Positions 46,560 through 57,750 of a DNA stretch of 64,000 nt are shown in pieces. Numbering within the stretch: the stretch's first letter is position 1; each line of letters begins with the position of its first letter. Origin of the DNA: Clitoria ternatea (lineage: Eukaryota; Streptophyta; Magnoliopsida; Fabales; Fabaceae); the NCBI GenBank assembly GCA_037962975.1, contig CM075672.1, forward strand, positions 131,674,001-131,738,000. The letters run 5' to 3'. The notes beneath the pieces were generated by a model, which was not told the origin of the DNA, searched no databases, and saw only the letters and a program-made list of their open reading frames with translations. The translations under genes were made by a program, and so were the position numbers.

Positions 46560-46780
46560 ACAGAACGTCCCGTCCAAATTAACCTTAACTTCATTACAAA
46601 ACAGGGAAAGGAAAGAATGCTAACAAGACGTCACGTCTAAATTAGTCATCCTTTAACCAAAATACAAGGTCTGAAATTGGAAGGGGATAAACGGGATGTC
46701 TCATCCTAAGTATGCCGTTCCTCGTGAATCGTGGTGATAGTTAACTGAAAATGGGGAAAATCAACAAGACGTCGCGCCTA
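46560..46780 (-). repeat. four ACGTC dyads in the minus-strand Ogre-like LTR
   Basis: Dyads near 46563, 46626 (AGACGTCACGTCT, 6-bp arms), 46694 (GGATGTCTCATCC) and 46767 (AGACGTCGCGCCT), spaced 63, 68 and 73 bp. This mirrors the series at 50954-51167. Confidence 0.65.
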
Positions 46781-48199
46781 AATTGACTTTCATGGAAGTG
46801 CTAAAAACAGGATAGTTACAAAAGAAACATAAAAAAAAGAAAAGAAAATAAAAGAAAGGAAAATGGGCCCGACGGGAGTTAAGTCCCGTTCCTACGTATT
46901 CTTGAGTTACCGAGAAATCAGGGTTACGTAGTTCTTGATGGTGTTTTTTTTAAGAAAAGACTAGATAGTTGATGGTATATGATGTCTTTGAGGAAAACTC
47001 ATACAAGGCAAAGTTCTTCGCACGTGTACGGGTTCTAAGGAGATTGTGTAGACGGGAGTACTCCCGTATAACACTGACTAAAAACAATTTTATACTAATC
47101 AAAATAAAACGTGTGAAATACTCATTTTTTACTACTTATTACGAACCTAGGTGGGAGAAAAAAAAAGAAATTTTTTTTTTATTTAAGTGGGGAAGCAGAT
47201 TCGACAAACAGTAACAAATTTGACAGAAAAATAAGTAATGAAAAAGCAGGGAAAATAAGGAACAGAATGTAACCGGTGTGACGGGGATGCTGAGAGCCGG
47301 TGTGGACTTGAACAATGGGAACCGAAGTGATGCTGGTGTGGCTATGGAGTTATGGGGAACCGGTGTACAGTTTAGTGAAGGGACAGTGTGAGGGTTTGGT
47401 GTAAGGGCCGATGTGAAATTGATGAGGGTAATTTAAGGGATCTGGACGGTATCTGGGAAATGGGGAAGTTCATTTCAAATTGGGTCTAATCCGGTGTCCT
47501 GGTAACGACTTAGGGTCCAGAACAAATTGTGAGGTTTGAGAGACCAAGATTCTGGCTTTGAACACCGGAGGAAACTTCAAGAGCTTTTGGGTCAAGAGAT
47601 TTTTGGAGATCGGAGCAAGTTTCAGGGGGGTGTATGCAGAGTATCGAGTTTCAAAATGACCAAATTTTCAACCCCTTGTGCCTCTTCAGATGAGGCATTT
47701 ATAGAGGTTCTGGGCGCTGGTTAAGTGCTAGGACAGCTCAATCCTCCACTCACAGTGGAGGCAGCCTAGCCACTAACAGGCTGTGGGGAGCAGCGGCTGG
47801 TGGGGAATTTTTAATTATTTCCACTTCCGCCCCTTGTCTGCCACTTCCAGAATTCGTGGATTGACTTGGGTGTTGCGATTCCAAGTCACAACATGGGCAA
47901 TCGGACTCCTCGATTGGTGTCACATGGGTCTATTATCAAGTTCATGAAAGTGTCTTCACACGTCGGGTAAGAGAGGACACTGGTCTCACTTGGACGGTCT
48001 CAGGGAAACGATGCCTCTTTCGTTGGCTCAGATCGGTATCCCTCATATCCGGACCGGTGTTCTTCTGATGGCCCAGACCGCTGTGTCAGTATCCATTCTT
48101 TATGGAAAATGGTTGGACCGAAACAAGTGTTCACATATATGAAAAGCCCGAATGTAGAATCGATCCTTCGGCACTCGGTGTGAAGGCTTGAATTCGTTC

Positions 48200-48490
48200 A
48201 AGTAACACCGAATCCCTTTTTCGTCCAGAGTTGATTTACTCGGGAATTATCCACTCGGATATATCTCTGCCCGAGAGGTATTCATTCGGAGTCAGACTTA
48301 CTCGGGAATATCTCTTTCCAAGAAGTTTTCATCAGAGCCTCTTTTCATTCAGAATCGCTTCACTCAGGAATTCTTTACTCGAATGTGTCTCCGCCCGAGA
48401 GATACTCATTTGAAATCAAAGCCTTTCATCACTCAGAAGTACTTCTCTCGAAATTGACCCACTTGAAAATGTCTCACTCGGAGACAACCT
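48200..48490. repeat. ACTCGGA-type repeats in the minus-strand Ogre-like LTR (left of the nested insertion)
   Basis: Words such as CACTCGGATATATCTC and CGCCCGAGAG recur every 15-30 bp. A ~130 bp stretch (48328-48465) is repeated at about 62290-62420, across the insertion; without the insertion the period is about 220 bp. Confidence 0.7.
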
Positions 48491-48657
48491 TGTGAACACC
48501 TCTTTTGGTCCGGTCCAAGTGGAATAAATATCTTTTATACTGGTTTCTAATCCAGGGTGGTTAAATTCGAATAGAATGTCTCCGAAATAATCAGAACCGA
48601 GCAAAATAACTCAAAATGAAGCTTTTCCAAGTGAAATACAGCCCTGCTGGAGATAAA

Positions 48658-49010
48658 TCCGAGTGAAATTACTCAGTTTTGGGCTTGTCCGAGCGGAGTA
48701 TGACCTGTTGGGTGGGAAATCCGAGTGAAACTACTTAGTTTCACTCAGAATGACTCAACAATGGACCAGTCCGAGTGGAATATGCCAGTTTACAAGCTAT
48801 GATTGCAAAAATTTTAATTCCGAGTGAAATATCCTGTTTTCCGAGTAAAACATGACTGAGAAGGCTACAACCGAGTGAAGTTCTAACCTGAGAGGCAATT
48901 CTGAGTGAGAAACACTTCACTGGACCAAAACCGAATGAAAGAAGTATGTGTGAGTCTTGGTCCGAGAGGTAATGGTCTAAACCGAGTGAAGGAAGACTCA
49001 GATTTCCGAG
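48658..49010 (+). repeat. CCGAGTGAAA-motif field in the LTR U3
   Basis: At least a dozen copies of a CCGAGTGAA-like word, many about 30 bp apart (for example near 48658, 48688, 48719, 48840, 48869, 48899 and 48929). The same field lies in the 3' LTR at +10722. Confidence 0.75.
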
Positions 49011-49341
49011 CAAAGGTTCTGAGAAAGGGAGGACTTGGTCTGAAGAGGTAAAACCGATTGGGAAGGCAAGTGTTGAGTCAGTTTTGGATGAATTCCGAGC
49101 TAGGTATTCAACAAAACCGACCTCACAAATGATGCACATTAAATCCCTCACATACTGACCTCGGTTTCTTACTCCACACCGGCCAAAGGAAGCTGTTCTT
49201 GAACCGAGGTGCACACCAAGCAATTCTGAGCCGGTGTTCATCACAACCGACCTCCTCTACAGACGGTGTCTCTGAATCTTTTCACACACCGTCCCTAATA
49301 TTGCACTCCGCCCTCATATACTTCACAGACGGTGTGACACT

Positions 49342-49495
49342 CCGCCCAACCTAAACCTCGCCTCAACTCCGCCCAACCTTCCTCACCTCAAGAGCCGCCC
49401 AACCTTCCTCACCTCAAGTGTCCGCCCAACCGTCCTCACCTCAACTCCGCCCAACCGTCCTCACCTCAACTCCGCCCAACCGTCCCCACCTCAGA
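49342..49495 (+). repeat. six tandem ~26-bp repeats in the LTR
   Basis: CCGCCCAACC starts at 49342, 49369, 49395, 49422, 49447 and 49472 (periods 25-27 bp), each followed by TCCTCACCTCAA or a variant. The copy in the 3' LTR starts at 60064. Confidence 0.85.
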
Positions 49496-49983
49496 AGTCC
49501 CTTAATGGCCGATGTCGCGGATCTAACAACAAAAGACGAGTGAATCCGGCCCAAGTATGAAACGACGATCTCGTAGGCGGACTCAGATCAAAAATAGGCA
49601 CACCGGCTGGTAGTAGATTCGGACTAGGAAGGAGCACACCGGCCCCTGTGATTACATTGAAAGATTTGGCCGGTGTGAAGACACAGGTAATGGTTCTTAA
49701 GGCCCCACATCGGATCAGTGGAGACTCCGTCCAACCAATGGCTTTGCTAACCGGTGTCACAAACTTGACAACGGAGGGACGAGGTCGGAAGGTTATGCGC
49801 GGTGACCTGGAATCGCACTCCCTGGAAAATGGCAGACAGGGAGGCTGAAGTGGGCAATTAAAAAAATCCCACTGAAAACCCTGCTCCCCACCAATGGTAA
49901 TGGCCAGAGCTGCACACCACTACACAGATGGGTGAGTGGGATTTCTGGCTGTCCCAAAACCCTCAGCCCATGACTCGAAGGCC

Positions 49984-49992
49984 CTATAAATA
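49984..49992 (+). promoter_or_regulatory. TATA box of the young Ogre-like LTR
   Basis: CTATAAATA in a GC-richer context, followed ~60-100 bp downstream by a CT-rich leader-like stretch. The 3' LTR copy is at 60706-60714. Confidence 0.7.
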
Positions 49993-50953
49993 CCCCAACC
50001 AAGGAAGCTCAAGGGGTTGGCCTTCAGATTCTCCCTCCACGCGAGAAAACCCAAGAAATTCTCTCTGATTCCTCAAATTCTCTCTGATTCCTCAAAGTCC
50101 TTAATTGACTCCCCCACCTGAAACCAGTGACTTGCCTTAGTCACCACAAAGGACCCCTTAGTTCGAAAGAAGGTTGGGAGTTTCTCTTTTTTTCATCAAT
50201 ACAAAGTCACTGCTCTCACACCGTCCGTATCCCGAACATACCCCGTCATCACAGAACTGACTCCGTTCCAAGTCCCATACATTGTCAATCTTCGTTACTA
50301 CTCAACAGCGTTCACTCCGGATCAACTTCCCATAACACCGGTCGTGTCATTCAGTTTTCCAGTTCGGGTCCTGCTCCGGTCCGTTGTCTGCCAACGTGCG
50401 AGTCCGAAATCAGACGTCGTCACTGCGCTCAACCTCCCACATCGGTTCATAGCTCGTCACACCGGTTCCACTCCTTTCCTTATTTCTTTGCTTTCAGTTT
50501 CCTTTTTTTACTTTCCTGTGAGTTTGCTGTTTGTTGATTAAAGTTGCCTGCGTACCATTAATTTGCGCCGTTAATACCTTTTATCCTTTTCCGTAATAAA
50601 CAAACATAATAAAAGGGCAATTTTTGTAAAAGAAAAATAGTGTCGTATGGGAGTACTCCCGTCTACGCAACCCTCTTAGGATTCGTGCACGTGCGAAAAA
50701 CTTCGCTTTGCATGAATTCTCCTCTTTAATGATGTCCATCAAGACCTTTCAGATTCCTTCCAAAAATAGCAACATCCAGAACTACGTAACCCTGATTTCT
50801 TGATAATTCAAGAATACGTAGGAGCAGGACTTTAACTCCTGTCGGGCCCATCTTTCTTATTTCTTTTTTTTTTGTTGTTGATTTACCGCCTTACCTTTTT
50901 TATATTTCTTTCATAAACGTTCTCTTTTTGGTTACTTCCGTGAAAATCAATTC

Positions 50954-51167
50954 AGACGTGACGTCTTGTTGATTTCCCCATAGTTTTTGCCCAAGCCCCG
51001 CCATAATTTCATAGGGAAGGGATACTTAGGACAAGACGTCCCACTTATCCCTTTCTTGTCCCTATCCTTTTATCCTAGAATGTTTAATTTAGACGTGACG
51101 TCTTATTAGCATTCTCTCACCCCCTTTGTCTCATATCAGAATCGAGCTTAGTTCGGACAAAGCGTCC
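50954..51167 (+). repeat. four ACGTC dyads downstream of the LTR promoter
   Basis: Dyads of 13 bp at 50954 (AGACGTGACGTCT), 51029 (GGACAAGACGTCC), 51091 (AGACGTGACGTCT) and 51155 (GGACAAAGCGTCC), spaced 75, 62 and 64 bp. All lie in the part of the LTR expected to be transcribed. Confidence 0.7.
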
Positions 51168-51506
51168 CCATTAACCTCGCTTTGAAGTTTTATGTCTGTA
51201 CAGTTCTTTACTCCATTCTATCATTTTCAGAATAAAAGGGAATAAATCATGTTTTATTTAAGGCTATTTACGTTGTGCTTTCAATCTTGGTACTGTCTTT
51301 GACAGGCGATGTAGGGTGCTAATACCTTCCCTACTCGTAACCGACTCCCGAACTTGGATTTCAATTTTTTACCAGTGCCTTCCTTAAACTTAGTTTTTTT
51401 TCCAATGTTTTTCCTGTGGATAAAAACGTTGGTGGCGACTCCCTGTTTTATTCTATACATTACTCTCTCTCGTTCGCCACGCCGTCGCGACCCAGGTTGC
51501 GACAGA

Positions 51507-51524
51507 TGGCGACTCCGCTGGGGA
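51507..51524 (+). other. primer-binding site (tRNA-Arg type)
   Basis: TGGCGACTCCGCTGGGGA two bases after the LTR end. To my knowledge it complements the 3' end of plant tRNA-Arg, the primer described for Ogre elements. Confidence 0.8.
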
Positions 51525-52920
51525 AAGTGTTAAGAGGGTCAGGCCAGTTCGGTTGAAAGCGTGTTTTTACATAGCCTTTGTTTAGTTTGGATTTCTTCCC
51601 CTTGTTCTTTAATTTTCTGTCGATTGTTGTGAATGTTTGTTCTTGTTTTAATCGTATCTTGTCATTTGTTTCGTTGTCTATGATTTGCATGTTTATTGAA
51701 CCTTAGGGTAGGAGACCATGTTAATTTTCTGCAATCATTGAACCCTAGGGTAGACGACTTTGTATATTTGTTTTGTGTTTGTTCCTTGTGCAGGATGGGG
51801 TAAGGTAAAAGGTATTGAATGCCCTTTCACACACTACACTCACAAATTACTCGCACACACTTATGAGTGGCGCCCTATACCCGGGCCCCAAATGAAACTT
51901 AAGTTAGGAGAGGTTGGTAACGGAATCGTATGGGATGTACTTCCTATCCGGTGTTCGTAAGAACCTCGACCAGAGTTCGACCTCTCATGATATACGCACC
52001 TAGTGAATTCCTCACTGTTTGCGTCCCTGTCATGATTAGGATCTTGGCTCTGGTGACCTTCTAGATGTCTAGCGGAAGCCACCCGGTGTGGAGAGTCACT
52101 TTTAGATAAGCCCTAGGGTCCAGAAAAAACTTCAACAAAACCCGACCTAGGCCACGAAAGGGCAAACTTTACTTTACCTTACGTCATTTTTGCTTTCTTT
52201 TTAAAAAAAAAAAGGGGGGGTGAATTATCTATCACCCGCAGGTGTTTAGTTTTCGAAATAATAGCTCATTTTGAAACACGCAATATTCTTCGGGTGAATA
52301 GATAATCCACTTTTGGTCATGTATCCCTGAATCCTAAGTCATAGATTTTCCTAATCGTCAAAAAAAGGCAAAAAATATATACAACTTTATTTCCGCTCCA
52401 ACAGGGACATCGATGACGATTAGAAATAGTTATGACTATTGCGGCTGGGATCCTTGGTATTCGCTTTTTTTTTTTTTCCCAAAAAAAATCTGCTTTATGT
52501 TAAATCAATGGGAAATACCGATTCCAAAACATGACAACAACTAATTTCTTTTCCTTATCCTCATTTTCGTGGGAAGTTATTCAGAATTCAACGAATACCC
52601 TTCGAGTATCTATGGGAGCTAACATGGGATTGAACCCAAGAAATAAGGGATGTAATTGCCCAAAGAAAATGTTTAGGCTTGAGGCTCCCGCCTCGGGGTG
52701 AAAAATTTCTTCTGTCCTCATAACTATCCCATATTAGTTTCCATGTCTACTATACCTAGTACTTTCGAACGATCAGTTCAAAGGAATGGTAAAAGGATGT
52801 TTGTCAAGGTCTGTGATTGCTTCCTACAGTATCCTCTTTCCTTCTATTTCCACCTGACATTCCTTTTTCTTCTTTCAACGACACCGAACGACACCTTTGT
52901 CCGACTTTCAAAGGAGACTC
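51525..52920 (+). other. untranslated leader of the young Ogre-like element, with inverted repeats
   Basis: About 1.4 kb before gag without coding sequence. Two nested-type inverted repeats could fold in RNA: 52220-52238 with 52291-52310 (GTGAATTATCTATCACCCG and its near complement), and 52351-52360 with 52414-52423 (CTAATCGTCA, perfect complement). Such leader structures often serve packaging or dimerisation; here that is inference. Confidence 0.5.
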
Positions 52921-53850
52921 ATGGCTGAAAGAGAGCAAGAAATTGAAAACCTCAGAAACGAAGTTAACCAGCTAAGGAAGCAAATGGTGGAGATGGCCAG
53001 ACTTCTAGAGAAGAAGATCATGGAAGAGGAACCCTCTACGGGTGTCAAGAATGATCAACGTTTGCCAACCACCCCACTCCACTTTCCTGGGTTGATAAAG
53101 GACCAAATTTCCCCGTTCCATAATCAACAAGAGGATCATGATTTACAAATGATGAATCCCCATATTTCACAGACCTCCCGGTCGCCTGGGGCTCCTATCA
53201 CGAGAATGTCTGCATCGGGAGATAAGGGGAAAAGAAAAGGGGATGCTAATTCCACTGCCCGTAACCAAAAAAGGGCCCAACCCAGATCAGTAACACATAC
53301 TCCCTTTCAACCTGCCAATCTCCCTGCACCTTACATGGCCACCACCACCCCTAACCAGGGCTCTAATTTTTTCCCATTTCAACTCTACTTTCATCCGAAT
53401 ATTCCTCAAATACCTTCCTATTCTCATTTGCCTGCTATTAGGTCTACCCTTCCACAACCCTATCATCCCCCACTAGTACAAACTCAGCCACTTAATCCGG
53501 ACCAAAGCACAATAAAACCTACTAGTAGTCGAGCACCGGTCCGGTTCGACCCCATTCCTATAACCTACACAGAACTTCTACCTCACCTTTTTCGTAATTT
53601 CCTTGCAGTACCCTGCCCACTGAAACCAGTGGATCCTCCTTACCCCAAAGGCTATAATCCCAATGCCCGATGTGAATACCATGCTGGAGCCCCGGGGCAC
53701 TCTACTGAGGACTGTCATACCTTGAAACTCAAAGTGAGGGATTTGATTAAAGCTAAGTGGCTAGATTTCCAGGAAGGGAGTCCCAATATAATTATAAACC
53801 CCAGGTCCAACCATGAGACCTCTGGGGTCAGTGTGATAAAGAGGGACTAG
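52921..53850 (+). CDS. shortened Ogre-type gag
   Basis: A 309-codon ORF. I start it at ATG 52921 (MAEREQEIENLRNEVNQLRK); the frame is open further upstream but has no ATG there. Residues ~1-36 form a coiled coil. Residues ~40-200 are Pro/Gln/Ser-rich. The C-terminal part has FDPIPITYTELLPHLFRNFL and a Cys-His motif CEYHAGAPGHSTEDC followed by LKLKVRDLIKAKWLDF, which is the signature C-terminus of Ogre/Tat gag. The capsid-type core (retrotransposon gag domain) that normally separates these two parts is missing, and the family protein is much longer, so this looks like an in-frame internal deletion. The frame is intact and ends TAG 53848-53850. It may still bind the element RNA through its Cys-His end, but that is inference. 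Confidence 0.75.
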   Translation: MAEREQEIENLRNEVNQLRKQMVEMARLLEKKIMEEEPSTGVKNDQRLPTTPLHFPGLIKDQISPFHNQQEDHDLQMMNPHISQTSRSPGAPITRMSASGDKGKRKGDANSTARNQKRAQPRSVTHTPFQPANLPAPYMATTTPNQGSNFFPFQLYFHPNIPQIPSYSHLPAIRSTLPQPYHPPLVQTQPLNPDQSTIKPTSSRAPVRFDPIPITYTELLPHLFRNFLAVPCPLKPVDPPYPKGYNPNARCEYHAGAPGHSTEDCHTLKLKVRDLIKAKWLDFQEGSPNIIINPRSNHETSGVSVIKRD

Positions 53851-55059
53851 GGGTGTAAAGAGGATGCATGCAAGATTTTGTGAATCACACGCCAACTGGA
53901 GAGGTTCATGACCAAGAGACCACTTAGTTCCTTATGACTTTAAGCTTCTGTTTCAACCCAAACGCTATGCCTAAGGCTTTGGGATATTGTTATGTAATAA
54001 GGGCAAAAACATGTTTTTATCATTTTAAGTTTCTCTCAATAAATATGTGTCAAATTTCAAAATGCCTTTTCTTGCTTTCCTTATTGCCACCTTGAATCCT
54101 TTTCCCTTTTATCTACTTCTTTTTCTCATTTTACCATAAAAAAAAAAACCAAAAATACAGGGCTAAAACGATCCTTTTGAGAACAATGAGATCATGATTC
54201 CATTTCATAACTTTGACCACCCAGTTGATTACGCTGACGAAAGGGGTAGCAAAAAGGAAAGTTCCTTGGCCGAATTGTGTAGGATGTTTGGATAAGAGTC
54301 ACCTAGTTCTACCCAAAGGCAAGGTCAATACACAGAATGAAGAAGATTCACAAACAACTGAAGACGTTGCAAGCTCAAAACGAAGATAGTGCCGGATTCC
54401 ATAAATGGCGTGTCTACCCTTCAAAGAAATGGTAGCATTGATCAACGTGGATGGTCAAGAAATACTCTCAAAAAAAAAAACAACAAAATGCTATAAAAAA
54501 AAGGGTCAAGGTTGGTGCCCTACGCATATACCAATCAGGGCGAGCCGATTCATAGGTCAAATTACCACTTTTCCATATGGGGGCATAAATGTTATCAAGA
54601 TAAGAGCACGACAGAAATAATGTTTCATCTGTGTCGTAATCAGCACCCCAACTTTAAGGGAGTATAACTATTCCTGCATCAGCGTAACCATTGGATTGGT
54701 TTACCGTGATGCCATTAATATCATATTTCTTTACCACGTTGGTTAGGAGATAAAATGGCTAGACCCTAACAAAGGTACCAAAGGGGTCATTAAAAAAAAA
54801 AAAAAAAAAAAAAAAAAACGAAAAAAAAAGCAAAAAGAAAAAGATAACAAAAATAGGTGAACAAGAGAATAAGGGCTCAAAACGAGCCCCCTCATTGATA
54901 CCGAAAAGGGCACGCCTTTGTTTCCTTGGATACATGGTGTTAGGGGCAAATTTTCCTATCTGAAATAACATTTATTCCCCCACAGGATAAGACCAAATTG
55001 AGAAAGATCAAATAAGCTCATTGGCAATCAGCTTAAACCTCTGTTGTGAGGGACACAAC

Positions 55060-55099
<40 letters not shown>

Positions 55100-56100
55100 A
55101 GAGTAAAGCAAAAACCAAAAGACGTCACAGGGAGAGAGAAGCTCGCTAGGCTGAAAACCTGAAAGGGCAGCCTAGGCAAAAGTTAGAGCGACCTGGTATG
55201 CTCAAGCAATCAATTGGGATCAAAATTTTGGCCAAGTAATCGTAGTCCGACTACCTTTTCAGAAGCAGAGTCAAGTGGTGAATTCAGGGTCATGATGTGG
55301 GATTAAGATATGCTTTGTTCTCAACTGGAAAATCTGTAAAAAATCATTCCTACTCTACCCAATTATTAATATTTTCCATATACGTCTCCACTTGCTATTT
55401 GGTTTCCTTTTTTCTACACTTACCCAACTTGTAAATACAATCTCACCTATTTTTGACACATATTTATTGTGATTTTCCATGATTTGATAAAACATATGTT
55501 TTCCCTTAATATATAAAAATAAGAAGGTAATGAAAATTTAAAGTCATGAGGACAAGAAGTTCCTGTTACTTGATCTCGCCTTAAGCAATCATTATGAAGA
55601 CTGGGCCTGACACGTTTCCAGAGCTAGGATTGTTTCATCTGCTCTGTTTCAGTCATGAGTCACTTCGAATCTCTAAGGATTGTGTTTTTACGGTAAGTTC
55701 AAGTTCCAATCTGTTTCTTGCAGGATGTTGTAATAAGTAGATGTGTCAAGTTTCCACCGCCAAAACCGGCACCGTCCAGGTGTATGTCCATCAGTCTTCA
55801 AAGCCCACTCTTGCCTTTACCCATTAAAGTAGGTCATCCTCGAGTTTCTTCTCATAACCCACCGAAATCATTGGACAAAACACCCTTCTATGGCCAAACA
55901 TGACACCTTTCTGAGTTTCCATTTTGCTTTGAGATTTCCATAAGGTCCATCAATACCTTGTAGTCGAAACTGACGTCTTCTCAAGGTTTTTGTCTTATTC
56001 ATGAGGCATGTTAAGGGTCATATCTCCAAGAAATCAACTTGATATATTCTAGGACCTGATTAATCTGGACGGAAAGCCCTCTTAACCCCCAAATCTTTTC
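53851..56100 (+). other. internal noncoding region downstream of gag
   Basis: No RT, protease or integrase motif is recognisable in any frame. Short frames near 54190-54290 and 54405-54620 look like decayed coding DNA but match nothing I know. A-tracts of 27 bp (54792-54818) and 35 bp (55062-55096) lie here. Confidence 0.55.
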
Positions 56101-56184
56101 AGCCAAAGACCAGTTTCCCCCGAAGTCCTCCTAATTTCCCCAAACTGGGGCATCTCCCTCAGGTTCATTCAAGGGGCAATTCTC

Positions 56185-56221
<37 letters not shown>

Positions 56222-57560
56222 TTTCAATCATACTCTAACTGGGGCATCTCCCCAGGTTTCTCTTCCCTAAAAGACAATACCCTGAACTCCCGAACAACCC
56301 AAAAAGGAAAACAGACTGAGGATTCCTCCTGAAAAAAATACCAAATGGACTCAAAGAAAGGGGAGTTATCTTTCCGACAAAACCACAGAGATCAAAGGCC
56401 ACGCCTTCCTTCCCCAAGAGGAAAACGCTTTCCCCAGTGGAGTTACCCTCATTAAGATGTCCCAAATTAGGACATCCATCAGATTTTTCTCCTCCGATGG
56501 GCCTGCCATGCATTCCCCAATGGAACCATAATCGCCAAAGTTAGCACCTTTTAATGTTCCTTCTCCCATCGCCTAAGCAGGCTCAACCCCAAAGTCAGCA
56601 TCCCTCAAATTCTCATCCCCCAGTGGAACCTTCCTCGCCGAAGTTGGCACTTCTCAGAACTCCATCCTTAGATCGCCAAAGTTGGCGCTTCTCAAAGTCT
56701 CCTCTTCAATCTCCAAAGCAGGCACCGTTCTAAGCCTCTTTCGCCACAGTTGGCAATCTTCAAAGTCTCCCACTCAACTCTAAAATCAGCACCTCTCAAA
56801 TTCTCGTCCCTAGTAAAACCAATCGCCAAGGTTGGCGCCTATCAAGATCTCTTCCCCAAATGAATCCCAAACTTTACATTCTCAATCAAAGAGCAGTATC
56901 TTGAATCACCCAAATCTTCTTCCCCAATAGAGCCATAAATTCCCAAATCCTTCCCCAGTGGGACTACACTTCCCAGTCAACCCAAAACTGGGGCATCTCC
57001 CCAGGTTCTTCTTTTGGTCAAGGGACAGTTTTCCCCGAAGACCCTTTTGATCATGTCAAACCAGGGCATATTCCCTAAGTCGTCATTTCTTGTCGGCCCC
57101 AGGACCGTGCCCCGCGCTCCCAGAATATCCGAACTAGGACATCACTAGGACCTCTCTTCGTCAAAAAAAAAAAAAAAAAAAAAAAAAGCATTCTCCAATA
57201 GTTCATCCAATCATGTCAAACTGGGGCATCTCCCTCAGGTTCATTCAAGGGACAGTTCCCCAAGATTTCATCCAATCATGTCAAACTGGGGCATCCCCCA
57301 GATTCTTATTCATTCAAGGAACAGTTACATGAGATTCCATCAAATATTGTCAAACTGGGGAATCACCCCAGGGTTATTGTCTTTCAATCAAAGGGCAGTT
57401 TTCCAAGATTCCTTCAAATCTTGCCAAACTAGGGCATCACCCCAGGTATATCCTCTCAATCAAGGGGTAGTTCCCCAACAACCCACAGTCATGTCAAAAT
57501 GGACCATTCCCTCAAATTCATTCTCTTGCATTCAAAAGGCAGTTTCCCAAAGACTCGCAG
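56100..57560 (+). repeat. degenerate tandem repeats (AACTGGGGCATCTCCCC type and GCCAAAGTTGGC type)
   Basis: AAACTGGGGCATC-like units occur at 56142, 56238, 56988, 57222, 57285, 57354 and 57425; the last four are 63-71 bp apart. Between them, units built on CGCCAAAGTTGGCGCTTCTC recur about every 32-50 bp at 56529-56850. A-tracts at 56186-56218 and 57163-57187 are embedded. Confidence 0.75.
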
Positions 57561-57605
57561 TCATGACAACCGAGGGTCAAACCCAACCTTTACATTTCCT
57601 GCCAG

Positions 57606-57712
57606 CAGTGAGTTAATTCGGACGAGACGTCCTGTTAACTTCCCTCAACCTTTACATTTCCTGCCGGCAGTGAGTTAATTCGGACGAGACGTCCTGTTAG
57701 CTCCCCCAACCT
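57606..57712 (+). repeat. two-copy 62-bp repeat with ACGTC dyad
   Basis: GGACGAGACGTCC occurs at 57620-57632 and 57682-57694, each preceded by AGTGAGTTAATTC. Its dyad resembles the GGACAAGACGTCC units of the LTR. Confidence 0.75.
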
Positions 57713-57750
57713 TTACCTTCTTCTCGCCGATCGAATGACACCTTTTACCT

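Larger units (their letters stand above)
46202..48490 (-). repeat. 3' LTR of a minus-strand Ogre-like element, left part
   Basis: Reads in reverse like the LTR at 48491-51504: the minus-strand end is ...CGGGACA, and GTTTTTCCTGTGG, the ACGTC dyads (46560-46780), the GGGAGTACTCCC palindrome (47054-47065) and the TACGTA-containing block (46866-46945) all have plus-strand counterparts. Sequence identity is clearly lower than between the two LTRs of the nested element, so it is a different, older family member. It resumes at 62232. Confidence 0.82.
48491..51504 (+). repeat. 5' LTR of the young Ogre-like element
   Basis: Starts TGTGAACACCTCTTTTGGTC and ends CCCAGGTTGCGACA. It contains an upstream field of CCGAGTGAAA repeats (48658-49010), six ~26-bp CCGCCCAACC repeats (49342-49495), a TATA box (49984-49992), a duplicated TTCTCTCTGATTCCTC leader, and four ACGTC dyads (50954-51167). 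ORFs of 60-136 codons in it are duplicated exactly in the other LTR and show no known domain; I do not call them genes. Confidence 0.95.

Noticed and set aside
48741..51200. ORFs of 66-167 codons inside the Ogre-like LTR, repeated identically at 59463-61296
   Set aside because: They are duplicated only because the LTRs are duplicated. They lie across the promoter and repeat fields and match no family, so there is no sign of coding.
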